A stretch of 64,000 nucleotides of DNA from Bretschneidera sinensis (taxonomy: Eukaryota > Streptophyta > Magnoliopsida > Brassicales > Akaniaceae): positions 71,572,501 through 71,636,500 of the forward strand of contig CM043698.1 of NCBI GenBank assembly GCA_023935145.1, in the 5' to 3' direction. Below, one piece after another: positions 1-10,417 of the stretch; position 1 is the stretch's first letter, and each line of letters opens with the position of its first letter. A program made the position numbers and the translations under genes. A model generated the notes under the pieces. It was not told where the DNA came from. It worked only from the letters and a program-made list of their open reading frames with translations, and ran no database searches.

Positions 1-81
1 TTCCACTTCTTGTTTCTCCTCATCTTCTTCTTCTTTTTTTTCTTCTTTCTCCTCCTCTTTTCTTCTTCCTCTTCCTCTTCT

Positions 82-113
<32 letters not shown>

Positions 114-245
114 TTCTTCTTCCTCCTCCTTCTCCTCTTCTTCTTCTTGTTCTTCTTCTTGTTCTTTTTTTTCTTCTTCTTCTTCTTCTTCATCTTTTTT
201 TTCCTCTTCCTCTTCTTCCTCTTCTTCCTATTCTTCTTCCTCTGA
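1..245. repeat. TTC/TCC-type pyrimidine microsatellite
   Basis: About 240 bases of almost pure pyrimidine (TTC, TCC and CTT units) with only a few interruptions such as TTG. Translating either strand gives poly-Ser or poly-Lys/Arg, which is an artefact of the repeat. It directly abuts a copy of the pararetrovirus leader that begins at 241. Whether the virus integrated beside the microsatellite or the tract expanded from the short purine run next to the viral primer site cannot be told from this copy alone. Confidence 0.95.
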
Positions 246-412
246 TACCACAAAGGAACATGAGACCAGGAAAAATGAAATATAATTATAATAGTAATTA
301 AATTTGAAACAAATTAAATTGGTAAATTTAAAATATTTATTTGAAATATAAACAACTTTGGATATTGAGATTACAAATGAGTCAGAAAACTTTCAAGTTT
401 TTCACTCTAAAA
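241..412 (-). repeat. Second, truncated copy of the pararetrovirus leader
   Basis: This block is a direct repeat of 2001-2207, close to identical over most of its length but lacking about 46 bases internally. It keeps the first ten bases of the tRNA-Met primer complement (TGGTATCAGA on the minus strand, 241-250) and then joins the pyrimidine microsatellite. On the minus strand it lies downstream of the truncated movement-protein region, so the same leader brackets that region on both sides. This fits a rearranged tandem integration of a circular viral genome. Confidence 0.75.
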
Positions 413-1806
413 TTGCATTTTGAATTTCTGTCATGTATGCATACCATTCTTTTCTAATTTAAGTTCCTATTTCTTCAGAAAAGTTGGAGAAAAACCAATA
501 TAATTTTTATCTATTCATTTCCGAAAGGAATTCACTCTTAAGTTTTGCTTTATTAGTTTTAAAAGTTGAACTCTTGATGACATTGAGTTCATTATCTATC
601 ATATTCATATCTGCTCGAGTAGGAGAAGGATCTCTTTGGTTCTCAGAATCTGGAATCTGAGATTGGTCATCAGCAGTTTTGAATGAGATTTGATCAATCT
701 CATTTCTATGGTAAGTTCTAGGGATTATAGGGTCAAAGTTGACTATAATAAATTTAAGGATCTAGTATAGCTAGAGGGAATATCAATACTATTTCTTCCT
801 GGAATGATTAAGGGATCCTCATAGAGTATTGATCTTCTAGAACTTCCCTAACTTATTAAGGGATCCTCATAATGTATTAATCTTCTAGCACTCTCTACTC
901 TAGGGGTAATAGAAGAGTGTGTTAGGTTTTTAATAGATCCAAACCTAATAATTACACTTCTATCCCTATTTTCTTTAATTTGTGAAACATTGGAATTAGT
1001 AATGTTTCTTGGTGGATAGATTTCTTCAAATTTTCAACAGTCCGGAATTGTAATCTGATCCCATTTGAGTAACTTGGGTGTTATTATGTTTGCATGAAAA
1101 ATATTTTCTTCAAGCAAAAGGGTTTCCTCTGGTTTAGTTTGAAGCAAAGTTTTTGGGTTGATTTTTGTTGTCATAACTTTATAATAAACTCTGTATATTA
1201 AGGTTAGATTCCTTGTACCAGTTTTAACATCTAACTCTCTTAGTTGAATACCTAGGGTTAAGGTATCGGCTAGATGAGGGTCATAAAGATCTATAGAAAA
1301 ATTTAGGTAACAACTGAAATAGACAAGACCATTTGCTAGATTTGACTCTATTAAAGATAATAATGATTTGAAAAATTTAGATGTCTAGCATCTCTTAACA
1401 TCATCATGATAGGTGTATCAATTCCTAATCTATACAATGGTTTGATGGCTATTTGTACCAATCCTAGGTGTAAATACTTAAAACCTCCCCGTTTGTGTTT
1501 TTGAATGGATGCTAATGAAAGTAATTTAATATTTTCATTTTCATTTTTTATTGAGGAGGCCTGCTCAGTTTTTTTGATGGAATAATTTGATTTAAAATCA
1601 AAGGTTCTTATTTGATAAATTTTATTAACATTTTGTTTTGGAATATGCCAATTGAGCAGATCTTGCTCTATTTTGGAAATATTAACTTCTTGACTATTTA
1701 AAGAACTATTTGAGTTTTGATCAATATCTCTTGGAGGAGATGAAGAGGTAGATCCAGATAGGGATGAGTCATCACCCTTTCTTCATCTCCTAAATAAACT
1801 TGTCAT
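413..1806 (-). pseudogene. Endogenous pararetrovirus movement-protein region (decayed)
   Basis: In Caulimoviridae the N-terminal part of the polyprotein is a 30K-type movement protein that forms tubules through plasmodesmata. Read on the minus strand from an ATG at 1804-1806, the sequence gives an acidic, Ser-rich N-terminus. Around 1380-1480 follows the conserved core of this family (YLHLGLVQ, then AIKPL and a TPIMMMLRDAR-like stretch). After that comes the usual linker toward the capsid domain, ending in a KEWY-type segment near 430-460. An in-frame stop lies only a few codons after the ATG and others occur later, so it is dead. It sits about 190 bases downstream of the primer-binding site, as expected for the first ORF. 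On the minus strand it ends where the second leader copy begins, so the capsid domain that should follow is missing. The family assignment is firm; the exact ends are not. Confidence 0.8.
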
Positions 1807-1996
1807 AACTTAAGAAAAAGACAAAATTGTTACAGTAACTGCTACAATAGCTGCTGCGGGAACACCCTAAACCAAACTAGAAAAACAGGCTTACCAATAG
1901 ATTAATAAAGGCTTACCAACACAGCAAAGACACATAGTCAAAAAACAACTTTTTCCAATAAAAAATTATAACAAGCTTAAGCAAAAGAAGAAGACA

Positions 1997-2010
1997 TGGC
2001 TCTGATACCA
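1997..2010 (-). promoter_or_regulatory. Pararetrovirus primer-binding site (initiator tRNA-Met)
   Basis: The minus strand reads TGGTATCAGAGCCA, complementary to the 3' end of plant initiator tRNA-Met, the standard minus-strand primer site of Caulimoviridae. It lies in a leader between a TATA box (2232-2239) and the movement-protein start (1806), which is the canonical arrangement. The flanking leader (about 1996-2207) is repeated at 241-412. Confidence 0.85.
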
Positions 2011-2231
2011 CAAAGAAACATAACCAAGAAAAACGAAATATAATCATAACAATAATTAAATTTGAAACAAAGTAAATTGGTAAATTTGAAATATAAACAA
2101 CTTTGGATATTGAGATTACAAATGAGTCAAAAAACTTACAAGGGGAAGGAAGCAGAAAGATATCCCTCAAAATAATCTTACAAGTTTTTTACTCCAAAAT
2201 TGCACTCTGATTACGACATTTTAGAACTATA

Positions 2232-2239
2232 TATTTATA
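2232..2239 (-). promoter_or_regulatory. TATA box of the pararetrovirus transcript promoter
   Basis: The minus strand reads TATAAATA, about 220 bases upstream of the primer-binding site and just downstream of three repeated hairpin motifs. Position and sequence match the 35S-type pregenomic RNA promoter of the family. This is inferred from placement; no transcript evidence is available. Confidence 0.6.
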
Positions 2240-2297
2240 AATGAATTTCGAACTTCAAAGGGCTTGGAATCCGGATTTTGATATCTTGATAATTTGA

Positions 2298-2471
2298 AAG
2301 ATAAGATTCGTTGTCGAGGCATCTTACTGTTTGACTTTGTATTTTCTGCTATAGATCTTTGCTTTTTTTAAAGGTGAGATGCGTTGTCAGGGCATCTTAC
2401 TGCTTGATTTTGGATTTTCCATTACCGATCTTTGCTTTTTGAAAGGTAAGATGCGTTGTCGGGCATCTTAC
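2298..2471 (-). repeat. Three 72-73-bp repeats with a hairpin core upstream of the viral TATA box
   Basis: Three copies of a unit start near 2298, 2371 and 2443. Each contains a core of the form (G)TAAGATGC - 8 nt - GCATCTTAC. The copy at 2446-2471 is a perfect 9-bp inverted repeat with an 8-base loop (GTTGTCGG); the others carry one or two mismatches. The TTTGCTTTTT-type spacer is also repeated. Tandem elements just upstream of the TATA box are typical of enhancer modules in pararetrovirus promoters, so that role is inferred here. Confidence 0.75.
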
Positions 2472-2562
2472 TATTTGGTTTTGATTTTTTTTTTTGGGTT
2501 GAAAATGGGGCATATTTGCTTCTGCTTTTGTCACACACATTGAATAATACTCTGAACTCTCA

Positions 2563-3680
2563 CTATGACAAGTTGACAGCATCGTATGGGTCATGGGAGT
2601 CCTGAAATAACTGGTCTGATGGTTCGATTAATTTATCCAGTTTAGAAAAATCATCAAGAGTCTTTGTACTGTCATCAAATAACTGTGATAGTTCTTCAAG
2701 TAACTTTTTCTTCTTTTCCTTCTTTGAAAGGATTTGCGGCTCGAAGATATTGCAATAATAGGTTTTTGTTGAATTTTGGAGAACTGAGGATGGTAAAAAA
2801 ACTATTGTTTCACAACTTGAATGTCGGCTATGGAACAATCATATTTTGCCCACAATTTGATTTTGAAAATTCTTTTTAGAGCCATAAATGAACATGCCGT
2901 CTCTGAGATTATAAAATCCCAAGAGAGAATCCATGGCACAGAAATTGTGGCAAAGAAAAGTAATTCATGAGAATATTTTTTTCTCTGTTGCAGTATTTGA
3001 TTTGAAGAAGACTAAGGAATCTTTGATTTGTGGGGGAAGAAGGGTAGGATTACTTCCGAAGAAAGACCACCAATCAAATATCCAAATGGGAAAATTTTTG
3101 GGGCATTTTTTGTCAAAAAATATAAACAATGAATGAGATTTGTATCGAATAAAAATATGTTGTACCAAGCCATTTGATAATCATGGTAATTATAAGTGGG
3201 GGGAATAAAGGGTACAGAAAAAGGCTTGGGTTGATAATGATCTTTGACTTTTTCCGGGGAGATGATTTTGAGAATTTTGCATTTTGTGAAGGTAATGAAA
3301 CTTAGATCTATTTGATTTCTGGTGTGGGTGATTTCAGCTAATTGGGTATCGATCAAATAAGCTCATAAAAATTTTGAGTTTTTTTGGATATCTTCAGGAA
3401 TGAATTAAACCCTACAGGGAAAACATTGTTAGTGATATAATCATTAATAATATCAACATCATTTGCTGGTTTTAAAAAACTTGTACATCGAATATATTCT
3501 CGAAAAGGTTTTTGAATATGTTGACTAGGATGGTGTTCTTGGGGAGTGGATAAAGTTTGGGCATAGGATTGAGGAGAAAGATTTGGAAATTCCTCAAGGG
3601 AGATGAATCGGTTAGGAAATTTTGTAAGTTTTTAAGGTGTGTTTGGTTGGGTAGGTTTTTGGGATTTGGTAGCATAATCA
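2563..3680 (-). pseudogene. Pararetrovirus 3' ORF / polyprotein C-terminal region (decayed)
   Basis: Downstream of RNase H on the minus strand, overlapping open pieces (3012-3356, 2965-3168, 2563-2838 and 3472-3675) encode fragments in different frames. They carry an aromatic-rich pattern (DYQMAWYNI, then a Trp-Trp segment near 3070-3100) that I associate with the poorly characterised C-terminal region or second ORF of petuvirus/florendovirus-like endogenous elements. The last piece (2563-2838) is Lys/Asp-rich and ends before the promoter repeats. Several frameshifts and stops are present. Function is unknown in the family. The position between RNase H and the promoter supports the call more strongly than sequence similarity does. 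Confidence 0.55.
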
Positions 3681-3764
3681 GCTGGACTTTGGGGTTTGTT
3701 GGAAGGAGATAAAGTCTTTTTGTTTCCTTTCTGAGATTTTGAACTCATTCTTGAAGATCTCTGA

Positions 3765-5330
3765 ATGTTTCTTGAAACTTGTAATTTTGCTCACACAGTG
3801 TTTGGGTTTTGCAAAAATTCCCAGGTAAAGAAATCAGGTAGAGAATTATGTTTTCCTTTGATAAACTCAATATCAAAATCAAATACGCTTAAAATTGCTT
3901 GTCATCTGGCAAAAATTTGTTTTGAAACAAGATTTTGGACATCTTTTTTTTGTAAAACTTCTTTAACTGATTTGCAATTAATTCTTAATAAAAAAGTTTT
4001 GTTGTATACCTTCTTGGAATTTTGAAATACATAAAACAATTGATAAAATTTCTTTTTTAATAGTTGAATAATTTTTTTGTGGTCTTAGCCAAATACCATA
4101 ACGAACAATTTGTACATTGGTTTTGTAGGGAAGAATTTATTTGAGGATACCTCCATAACCAATATCTGAGGCGTTAGTTTCTACAATAATTTTTGTAACG
4201 AGATTAAGAATTCCTAAACAAGGAAGACTCTTGACCCTTGGCTTGAGTAATTTGACAATATCAGAATGTTCTTGGGTCCATGGGACATGATTTTTGCATA
4301 ACCTTTTATATAAAGGTTTACATATCTGTCTAAGATATGAGAAGAATTCAGATATGTAATTTAAACATCCTATAAATCTTTGTAATTGGTTTTTGTCTTT
4401 GATTTCATCAGGAAATCTGTTAGCAAATTCAATGGATCTATCAATAGGTTTGATAGTTCATTGAAAAATGTTATGTCCTAAAAACCTGATTTTTGTTTGG
4501 AATAATTTCATTTTTGAAAGAGATAAGACTAATCCATTGGTTTTGATAATTTGGAAAAAGGTCCTTAGATGTTTGAAATGTTGATCTATCGATTTTGAAA
4601 AAATCAATATGTCATCACTATATACAATACTGAATTTAGAATAATCATTGAAAATATCATTTATGATATTCTGGAATTCAGAAGATGCATTTTTTTTTTA
4701 GTATGGCATTACATTCCACTCATAATGACCAAAAAGAACATTGAAAGTTGTTTTGTATTTATCTTTTTCTTCAACTTAGATCCGCCAAAATCCAGATTTT
4801 AGGTCGAATTTTGAAAATATTGAAGCATCATATAGTCCATTGAGAATGTCTCTTTTATTAGGTATTAGGTACCTTATCCATTGTAAAACTTTGTTAAGGG
4901 GTTTATAATTTATAACAAGTCGCTTCCCTTTCAAGTTCAGCTTGTTTTTTAACATAAAAAGTTGAACAACTCCAAGGAGACTCACTTGGCCATATTAATT
5001 TTTTGTCCAATAAAGTTTTAATTTCTTCTTGACAATATTTTAACAATTCTTGATTCATCTGTATTGGTCTGGATTTGGATGGTATGTTTTTTTTTTCATA
5101 AAAGTCGGGTTCATAGGGCAAGGAAACAACATGCTTTTTTCTTTCTCAAAAGGTATTGGGAAGATTAGCACAAATTTCTTTTTTGAACAATTCTTCAAGT
5201 TTTTTTATTTGAATTTGAATTTGGGGCTGTTGGATTTATTGTTCTATTTTGTGATAATTAATTTCTTCCTTAAGGAAATTAATATGAGCTTGTTTGTTTT
5301 GTATCAAATTTATTTGTTTATGCAAACTAT
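3765..5330 (-). pseudogene. Pararetrovirus reverse transcriptase and RNase H (decayed)
   Basis: The polymerase of Caulimoviridae copies pregenomic RNA to DNA. On the minus strand, 4903-5121 and 4776-4985 carry the RT N-terminal region in two overlapping frames, with a KRLVINYKPLN-type block and FDLKSGFW. The catalytic box reads VYSDD at about 4611-4625. RNase H follows: its first catalytic block at 4165-4185 reads ETNAS where the family has ETDAS, so the first Asp is Asn. A conserved Trp codon near 3902-3904 has become TGA in the C-terminal block before FDFDIEFIKG. With these lesions and the frameshifts the enzyme cannot be functional. The block order (fingers, YxDD, RNase H) matches Caulimoviridae rather than Ty3/gypsy, supported by the adjacent movement protein and the absence of an integrase. 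Confidence 0.85.
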
Positions 5331-5339
5331 TAGTCTGTA

Positions 5340-6300
5340 ATAAATTTAATTCCTTAGTATTTACTAGTTGTAGAAACTGAAAAAATAATTTTATTCCAAA
5401 ATATTAGTCTATATTCCTAAATGATTGACGTTAAAGGGGTAAATCTGGGTTAGAAAAGGAGTTCTTAAAATAATATTTTGATGTATATTCTTGACAAGGA
5501 TAAAGTGTGCCTTAAGACAATATCATTGACTGCAGAGGTAAGAATTAGTGATTTTATATTCAATATTGAGTTTTGAACCACTAGCAGTACTTAAACTCTC
5601 TGTAATTTTTTCATAATATTTAGTTGGTATAAGTCATTCTTTGATACAATTTTTATCAGCTCCATAATCAACTAAGGCTGTTGTATTAAGATGGTAATCT
5701 TTGTTTATTAACACAGAGACTCTAATATATCATTTTTAATAATGCATCATTTCTATCAAGTTGACAAAACCATTTCTAGTTTCATCATCAATATTGATAA
5801 GATTTCGGCTTGAGGTTTCTGCAATTTAATTTTTATCAATAGGAGAAGAAATGAATCCTTTAAGATTGTTGAGTTCTATATTGATCATTTTTGCCTTTAA
5901 ATCAATAGTATCCTTTTGGATTTCCTTGATTTGATTTTTTATAATGCTTATTTCTGTTGCAGATTTTGGATTGTGGCAATTTTAGATTTTTGAAAACGAT
6001 TTTCAAAAATCTTATTAAGGCTATAAAGTTCAGGGGTTTTGATTTTATTATCTTCAGAGATAAAATCTCTTAATTTGACTAGATAATCTTTTCTTATAAT
6101 TGGGTCATCAATTTTGTTAATAATATCTGAAAGAAATTATTTTTGAGAATTAATCATATTGATAGATTTGTAGAAACAGAGACCATTGTCACAATCACAT
6201 TGTGATTCTTCAGATTTTTCTAAATTTGTTTCTTCTTGTATTATATAAATGAGTTCTTCATTATTAGAACTTGAATCATGTTCTGATTCGTGGGTGTCAA
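5340..6300 (-). pseudogene. Pararetrovirus capsid C-terminus and aspartic protease (decayed)
   Basis: On the minus strand, 6137-6300 encodes a Ser/Glu-rich acidic stretch followed by a short Cys-rich segment (CDCDNGLC). Next comes a helical linker (an IDDPIIRKDYL-like segment near 6080-6120), as found at the capsid/protease border in plant pararetroviruses. The protease follows at about 5560-5720; its active-site block reads ALVDYGAD at 5655-5672, with Tyr in place of the usual Thr/Ser after the catalytic Asp. Stops interrupt the frame. The similarity ends near 6300, which I take as the element's truncated upstream border. Confidence 0.65.
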
Positions 6301-6399
6301 CCACGAAACATACCCAACCAAACTCAAAACTGACACCAAGTTTTAAGTTTTCATAACATGACATGTCATATGTTCAAATTTATTCATACATATAAGATA

Positions 6400-7170
6400 A
6401 TGCAATATAAATGAAAATATATATGATGATCATCAATAAATATCATAATATCCAACTATCATACCCAAAACATAATGGGTTCCAAAATTATATAAATCCA
6501 ATAACCAAAATATTAAAACGTAAATAACCCCCACTAACCCAGTGCATCAAAAGACTTAAAAAAACCCATACTATCAATATGTTTCTTAAAAAAATGGGTT
6601 TCAGACCTTTGGTTGGGGAATCAACAACCACGTTCTCCATTTTGAATGTACTTAACAACTACATTAGCATAAAACACAGTTTTCATGGATTTTCTTTCAA
6701 GATCATTATTGGGATATTGACTCAAACTCAATTTAGCCCTTTTCATTATGTAAGTTCTCTAAGAAAGACCAAACATACCACGGGATCTATTCTTACGGAT
6801 CTCAACATCAACAACAAAAGACGCTTCACCAAGATCTTTCATATCAAACATATTGGACAATAACTATTTTGTCTCATATAATAACCCAAGATCATTACTA
6901 ACAAGCAAAATATAATCCACATAAAGAACCAAATAAATAATCTGGCTCCCACTAACCTTTAGGTATATACACTGATCTTCCTTATTCTCTTCAAAACCAA
7001 TAGAAATGACTACCACATCAAGTTTTAGGTACAATTAATATAAGTATGCACTATTTCTAGAAGATTAGAACTACGAGTTGAGCCATATTCTTGGTTTTGA
7101 TTAATTTTCCGTAATATAATCAATGCAGGTCTCCATCTCCCCAAAATCAAGAATAAGTAAAATTTCATAC
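6400..7170 (-). pseudogene. Ty1/copia fragment with RT joined to an integrase-border sequence
   Basis: On the minus strand, 7030 down to 6590 reads as a copia RT C-terminal segment. It shows QCIYLKVSG, then LVLYVDYILL (YVDY where YVDD is expected), then SNDLGLLYETK, FDMKDLGEASF and a final YIMKRAKLS-like stretch with stops. Directly upstream (about 7060-7160) is a Lys-rich stretch ending in LLEIVHTYI. This resembles the gag-pre-integrase/integrase junction (LLEIIHTDI in intact copies), so the integrase core and RT N-terminus appear deleted. The piece at 6400-6590 may be 3' sequence of the same element. It is unrelated to the neighbouring pararetrovirus. Confidence 0.65.
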
Positions 7171-7608
7171 CTAACAAGCCTTTTAACTCTCTCTAAAAAT
7201 ATGACTTAGGTGCCTATGCTATGAAGCAGACTTTACATCCTCCTTTCATTTCTTATAATTCGAACCAGTCAAGATTTCAATGGTTGTTTGGTTGTTGTTT
7301 ACAAAAATGAGATTAATTCAAAACAAGAATGCAACACGGTAGTAAAAGGGAAATAACCAACATATTCCAAAATAGAAAATCTAAGAGTATTGTTATGAAC
7401 TCCCATTTAGGCAGAGAATATACCAAACAATTAGAAACTTTACACATGAAGTATATGAAGACATTGTTTTAGTTTTCGAAGGAATTATCCCCTTCGGGCA
7501 GACAAACCTTCTAAACTGACCCATCATCTTCCCATTGTGTTTCATGTATTTCCACAAATTAAAGTATACAACTACCCCCTTTGGGTTGGTAACTGCATGA
7601 TGTAATTA

Positions 7609-7940
7609 AAATCATCCCGCAACATGTTTTAGTGAAATCCCACGAGTATAAATGAGTGTGCCACTTTGGTAGTTGATACCCAGATCAACCTATGAAATTT
7701 CCCAAAACTGGGATAGACAATAATCATCCTATAACATGTTTTGGTGAAAATCCCACAAGTATCAATGAGTGTATCGCTTTAGCAGCTAACACCCACATCA
7801 GCCTATGAAAATTTCCAAAATCGAGAAAAACAGTAATCATCCTGCAACATATTTTGGTGAAATCCCACGAGTATTAATGAGTGTGCCACTTTGGCAACTA
7901 ACACCCGCATCAACCCATGAAGTTTTCCAAAACTGGGATA
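7609..7940. repeat. Tandem trimer of a ~112-bp unit
   Basis: Three units start near 7609, 7721 and 7833. Each contains (A)ATCATCC(C/T)..AACAT(G/A)TTTT, a CCCAC(G/A)AGTAT segment, GAGTGTGCCACTTTGGC-like sequence and a final CCAAAACTGGGATA. Identity between units is about 80-90 percent by eye. A related, more diverged unit lies at about 9062-9165. The short ORF across part of it is not a gene. Confidence 0.8.
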
Positions 7941-8021
7941 ACCTCATTTGCATGCAAAACGATAGGTATGCATGTGACCATACAATAGGAGTTACTCTAA
8001 ATAACATGTACCTCTACAAGT

Positions 8022-8280
8022 CACCAAACAATCAATAGTTGCATCCTTACTACAGGTATTGAAAACAGAAAAATATATTTAAATAATTGGATCAATTATT
8101 TCTCATAATATGCATATTTTCTATATTTTCTTTTAAGCTGGGAATATTATGAGTGACCAAACAATCAATAGTTGCATCCTTATTACAGGCATTGAAAACA
8201 GAAAAATATATTTAAATAATTGGATCATTTATTTCTCACAATATGCATATTTTCTTTTAAACTGGGAATATAATAAATGA
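8022..8280. repeat. Tandem duplication of a ~130-bp unit
   Basis: The unit begins with ACCAAACAATCAATAGTTGC at 8022 and again at 8155, and ends with AACTGGGAATAT-like sequence. The copies differ by a few substitutions and one short deletion. It is AT-rich and non-coding. Confidence 0.85.
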
Positions 8281-9170
8281 GAAAATTAATATAGGAGATT
8301 ACCTACTGTTAACAATATCTCAACACATCAAATAGTTTAGTATGAAATAAAATTTCAAAAGATATGCACAAATTTTGAGAAATAAAAAAATTAACCACAT
8401 ATGTTCAAAAATAAATATTTATTGATCCCAAAAATTTCAAAAAAATATGAAATTTTTTAAAAAATAATAATTAATCCCAATGAGTACATAAAACACAAAT
8501 GTATGAAGAATAAAATATTAAGATTTAACACATCTTTTACTTTATATATTAACATATCACAACATTGAAATATATTTTACATGCTCAAAATTAATTATTG
8601 CCGATCAGAGCACCAATTGAGCAAATATGAATTTGATAATATGTTTTAGAAAATTTAAGAAGGCTGCATATTTTCTATAATTTTTAATTTTCATATTTTC
8701 CATATATTCCCATGAAAGTAGACTTGATTTTATTATTTGACATAGTCAAAATTTCAATAGCAACAATAGAAATTGTTCATGACAACCAAAAGGCAACATA
8801 TAAATAAGAATGGTAATTACAACAACCAAATTCCCGACACATCATTATATACTCCCCTTTGAGCAGAGTATGCAATATGCAAGTGAAATATCTTATTGAA
8901 ACCAACGTATTAACGTATCTCAGTTTTCGAAAAGCCTAACACTTTTGTGCAGAAAAACAATCTAGACTGAAATAAATTCCACCAAATGTTTTATGTCAAC
9001 CTCTGAATTAAAACACATATTTACCCCATTTGGGCAGGTGATTGAATGCAATAACTCATAAGCATCCCGTAACAACAACATGAAATAACCCCATAAATAT
9101 CAGTGAATGAACCACTTTGACCGTAACCATCCACATCAACTGATGAAACTATTTCAAACCGAGACTAATA

Positions 9171-10053
9171 AAATATTTTACCCAACATGTATACATACTA
9201 AAACTATATATATGCATTTGATCATCTCAATATGAGATAACAAACCACATATATATTTTTGGATCAAAATCAGAACAAATGTTACATAAACCGAAACAAA
9301 TCTTGAACTAAAATTAATAAAATAATCATACATGCAAGGATCAGTTGCCTAAGTAGGCGACTCTGTTTCTTCAGCAATAGACATAGCATATATAATAATC
9401 TAATATGACTATTATTTACAGAAAAAAAATCATTTTCCCTATTAGCTCATTTGTATGTCCATCAAGAGAAAAAGTGTCGAACACTGACTGAAAAATCAGT
9501 TTTAAAAATAAAATAAAAGGTTTATCAAATAATTAATCGACTAATTAAAAAGCAACTATTAATTCATACCAAAATATAATTTTATAACTAAATCCTACCA
9601 AATAAGTACAATCTAACAAATTTAATTGTTTAACAAACACTTCAAGTAAAATTTATCTCTATAACCAATAAAAATTGAGGAAATTAACACCCCAGTAGTA
9701 CAAATAGACTAACTCATTAAAACTTAAGATTTTTTTTTTTTTAAATGTTGTTTAGACTTTAGACAACCTTCACTTCGGTCAGTAGATATTAAGGTGTATC
9801 CACAAGCAGCCAACGAACAGGCACAACGAGCCCGTGACACCAAAAGGGTTCCGGACGCACCTCCAAAAAATTATCTCCCTGTTATTTTATTTAGTTTTAT
9901 TTGGACTATCAATGCCATAAAATATATTTCTCAACGGTGGAACCGATTTGGTATGAGACTAGAAGCCAAATACAAACAAACAAAAAAAAAAAATAGCATT
10001 GTCAGTTATGATCTTTATGACAAATTTTGCATGTCATAAACAGTTGTTGTCTT
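9171..10053. other. AT-rich stretch without a recognised gene
   Basis: There is no coding region I can support. A somewhat less AT-rich patch at about 9760-9900 has a short open frame (9794-10039) with no recognisable family. The segment ends with TCTTTATGACAAATTTTGC (10014-10032), which reappears twice after the TRIM-like element and is the apparent target region for the insertions at 10054-11480. Confidence 0.5.
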
Positions 10054-10287
10054 TGTTAACGTATGTGATATTTCTTATTTTTATTGTAATATTAATTTTT
10101 TAGTTTCATATGTATTAGTTTCTTAATTAGTTTAGATTCATAATTTCATAATTTATTATAACCCTAAGTTTCCTATTTCTATTAGGTTTTATATTATTAA
10201 CCTCTATATATATAGGTTTGTATTCGTTTTTCATAATATATCAATAATAAAAGAGTTTCTTCTCCAATCTCTCTTTATTTTTTAACA
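10054..10287 (+). repeat. Left LTR of the TRIM-like element
   Basis: It begins TGTTAACGTA and ends TTTTTTAACA, with TATA-like sequence (CTCTATATATATAG) about 80 bases before the end. It matches 10871-11102 with only minor differences. Confidence 0.85.
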
Positions 10288-10299
10288 TGGTATCAGAGC
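10288..10299 (+). promoter_or_regulatory. Primer-binding site of the TRIM-like element (tRNA-Met)
   Basis: TGGTATCAGAGC follows the LTR with no gap, matching the complement of the initiator tRNA-Met 3' end used by many plant LTR elements. Confidence 0.85.
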
Positions 10300-10417
10300 T
10301 ATTGATTATGTTTTGAGAGTTGTCTTTTGAGCTTCCACAATTTTGATGGGCGACTTAACGCCATTCGCCCAAACATAACCCATTTTTCCTTCTTGTTATA
10401 TACTGTTATAATCTTTA

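Larger units (their letters stand above)
7300..9170. repeat. Diverged duplicated non-coding blocks
   Basis: No gene is visible. Two blocks, about 7300-7720 and 8750-9165, align loosely in order. Each has a GCAGAG(A/T)AT motif, a TTAGTTTTCGAA-like segment, a CCCTTTGGG(CAG) motif and an ATCCCGCAACA/ATCCCGTAACA segment. They are about 1.45 kb apart and strongly diverged. They could be degenerate LTRs or a duplicated non-coding segment of a retroelement; I cannot decide which. Confidence 0.45.

Noticed and set aside
10..285. Long Ser-rich or Lys/Arg-rich open frames
   Set aside because: They are translations of the pyrimidine microsatellite on either strand.
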